From the NCBI GenBank assembly GCA_964531025.1, contig CAZHDY010000002.1:124001-188000 (forward strand): DNA of 64,000 nt, in the 5' to 3' direction. The position numbers and the translations under genes are program-made. The notes under the pieces were generated by a model. The model saw only the letters and a program-made list of their open reading frames with translations, was not told the DNA's origin and did not search any database. Below are positions 63,063 through 64,000 of this stretch, in pieces. This DNA comes from CALMEC01 sp964531025. Its GTDB lineage: Bacteria > Actinomycetota > Thermoleophilia > Miltoncostaeales > Miltoncostaeaceae. Each line of letters starts with the position of its first letter. Position 1 is the first letter of the stretch.

Positions 63063-64000
63063 TCACCGATCGAAGTTCATCAGGCGACCGAGGACCGAGT
63101 TCTGTAGAAAACGCCCCTCCCGCGTCAGCGCCAGGTGGTCGTCGTCCACCCAGCGGAGGAAGCCACCGTCGACGAGATCGGGAAGGGCCCCGGGATTGTC
63201 CGGCGGCCCCGCCCACGAGACGCTGATCTCGTCACTCTGACGCAACCCGAGCATCCAGCGCTCACGACGCCGTGTGTCGTCGTCCAGATGCTCGGTCGTG
63301 CGACGCGGTGTCCGACCCGAGGCCACGGCGGTCATGTAGCCGTCGAGATCCGGGGCGTTGCGCCAGCGCTCCCCACCCACGGTGGATACGGCACCGATGC
63401 CGACGCCCACGTAGTCGGCGGCACCCCAGTAGGCGCGGTTGTGCCGGCTCTCGTACCCGGGCTTCGCGAAGTTCGCGGTTTCGTACCAGAGGTAGCCCAT
63501 CTCCTCCAGCGCCTCCACGACGCGGTGGTACGCATCCTCGGTGAAGTCCTCGTCCACGACGGCGCCGTCACGGGCCAGTCCGCTCCCCGTCTTGACCTCG
63601 AGCTCGTACCACGAGATGTGCTCCGGCCCGATATCGCGCACCGCGTCGATGTCGGCCTCCAGGTCGTCTGCCGACTGCCCCGGCACGCCGAACAGGAGGT
63701 CCAGGCTGAGGTTCTCGAAGCCCGCGGCGCGGGCATCGGCCACAGCACCGCGCACGCGCTCGGCCGTCGCCCGCCGGTCCAGTGCGGCGAGGAGGTGGGG
63801 TTGGAATGACTGCGCACCCATCGAGAGGCGCGCGACACCCGCCGCACGGAACGCGCGCAGCAGATCTGCGTCGATGGTCTCGGGATTCGCCTCCATCGAG
63901 ATCTCGACATCCGGAGCGAACCGCGGCGAGATCGCGTCGAGAAGACGCGCGATGCGCGGCGGCTCCATCAGGCTGGGCGTGCCACCACCGAGATACACGG
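63063..64000 (-). CDS. hemW: HemW-like radical-SAM protein, C-terminal part (cut by window edge)
   Basis: HemW is a heme chaperone of the radical-SAM coproporphyrinogen III dehydrogenase-like family. The visible part starts VYLGGGTPSL, followed by EISMEANPETIDADLLRAF, GVARLSMGAQSFQPHLLAALDR, DLLFGVPGQSADDLEADID, and HISWYELEVKTGS. The N-terminal CxxxCxxC cluster lies beyond base 64000 and cannot be checked. hemW upstream of hrcA is a common order; here the ABC-2 pair separates them on the opposite strand. Confidence 0.93.
   Translation of the reverse strand, partial: VYLGGGTPSLMEPPRIARLLDAISPRFAPDVEISMEANPETIDADLLRAFRAAGVARLSMGAQSFQPHLLAALDRRATAERVRGAVADARAAGFENLSLDLLFGVPGQSADDLEADIDAVRDIGPEHISWYELEVKTGSGLARDGAVVDEDFTEDAYHRVVEALEEMGYLWYETANFAKPGYESRHNRAYWGAADYVGVGIGAVSTVGGERWRNAPDLDGYMTAVASGRTPRRTTEHLDDDTRRRERWMLGLRQSDEISVSWAGPPDNPGALPDLVDGGFLRWVDDDHLALTREGRFLQNSVLGRLMNFDR

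Overview
The window is gene-dense, high-G+C bacterial chromosome, most likely from an actinobacterium outside the best-known orders (class Thermoleophilia is my guess, from memory of gene content and not from any search). Supporting signs are strong G/C preference at third codon positions, perfect CGAAC(N4)GTTCG-type LexA boxes of the actinobacterial/Firmicute kind, a meso-diaminopimelate dehydrogenase, ImuB/DnaE2 translesion genes, and a MoxR-DUF58-transglutaminase operon. No prophage, CRISPR array, rRNA or conjugative element was seen. Almost all of it is vertically inherited core or housekeeping genome; the only mobile-type features are a RAYT transposase and dispersed palindromic REP-like elements.

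Layout. 0-9.4 kb (minus strand): an IscU-MnmA fusion, a DUF948-like membrane protein, a tiny membrane protein and alaS (cut by the window edge); then a secreted thioredoxin-like protein, and ftcD-like / small membrane protein / hisS / aspS. 9.4-13 kb: a heterodimeric ABC exporter pair. 13.0-13.3 kb: tRNA-Gln(CTG) and tRNA-Glu(CTC) with a terminator. 13.4-19.6 kb: psuK with a frameshifted psuG, a phosphofructokinase with PPi-type residues, a type IA topoisomerase and an ArfB-like hydrolase. 19.6-22.5 kb: an ArsR/SRPBCC/RibD-like operon and a DUF445 membrane protein. 22.7-29.1 kb: a nitroreductase fused through a very long disordered linker to an Xre/ParS-type antitoxin module, followed by MoxR, DUF58 and TgpA.

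29.1-38.2 kb holds a parS centromere site, a long palindrome and two perfect SOS boxes. One box sits immediately before an 18-codon leader ORF that overlaps imuB; the other abuts the ATG of dnaE2. Between them lie an isocitrate/isopropylmalate dehydrogenase relative, ddh and a cytosine-permease-like protein. 38-42.7 kb: a CAP-domain secreted protein, ErpA/IscA, an orphan siderophore-type ATPase with an iron-box-like palindrome, DUF72, CcmH and a TlpA/CcmG thioredoxin. 42.8-48 kb: one minus-strand operon deoC-hisIE-trpE-trpG-trpD-trpC. 48-51 kb: an Fpg/Nei glycosylase and a secreted protein. 51-58.5 kb: minus-strand housekeeping series dnaJ-prmA-rsmE and mtaB-HIT-phoH-ybeY-dgkA/PAP2-era. 58.5-59.5 kb: a REP pair and its RAYT gene, inserted between dnaJ and hrcA. 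59.5-64 kb: hrcA with an unknown partner, a drug-type ABC-2 transporter and hemW (cut by the edge).

The observations I value most are: the IscU-MnmA fusion whose scaffold domain lacks the third cluster cysteine; the nitroreductase-antitoxin fusion; three genes whose apparent start codons are ATC, ATC and ATA, each with a well-placed Shine-Dalgarno; the RAYT with structurally related palindrome pairs at three sites; and the SOS box-leader peptide-imuB arrangement. All functional statements are read from sequence motifs and family knowledge; no database search was possible.
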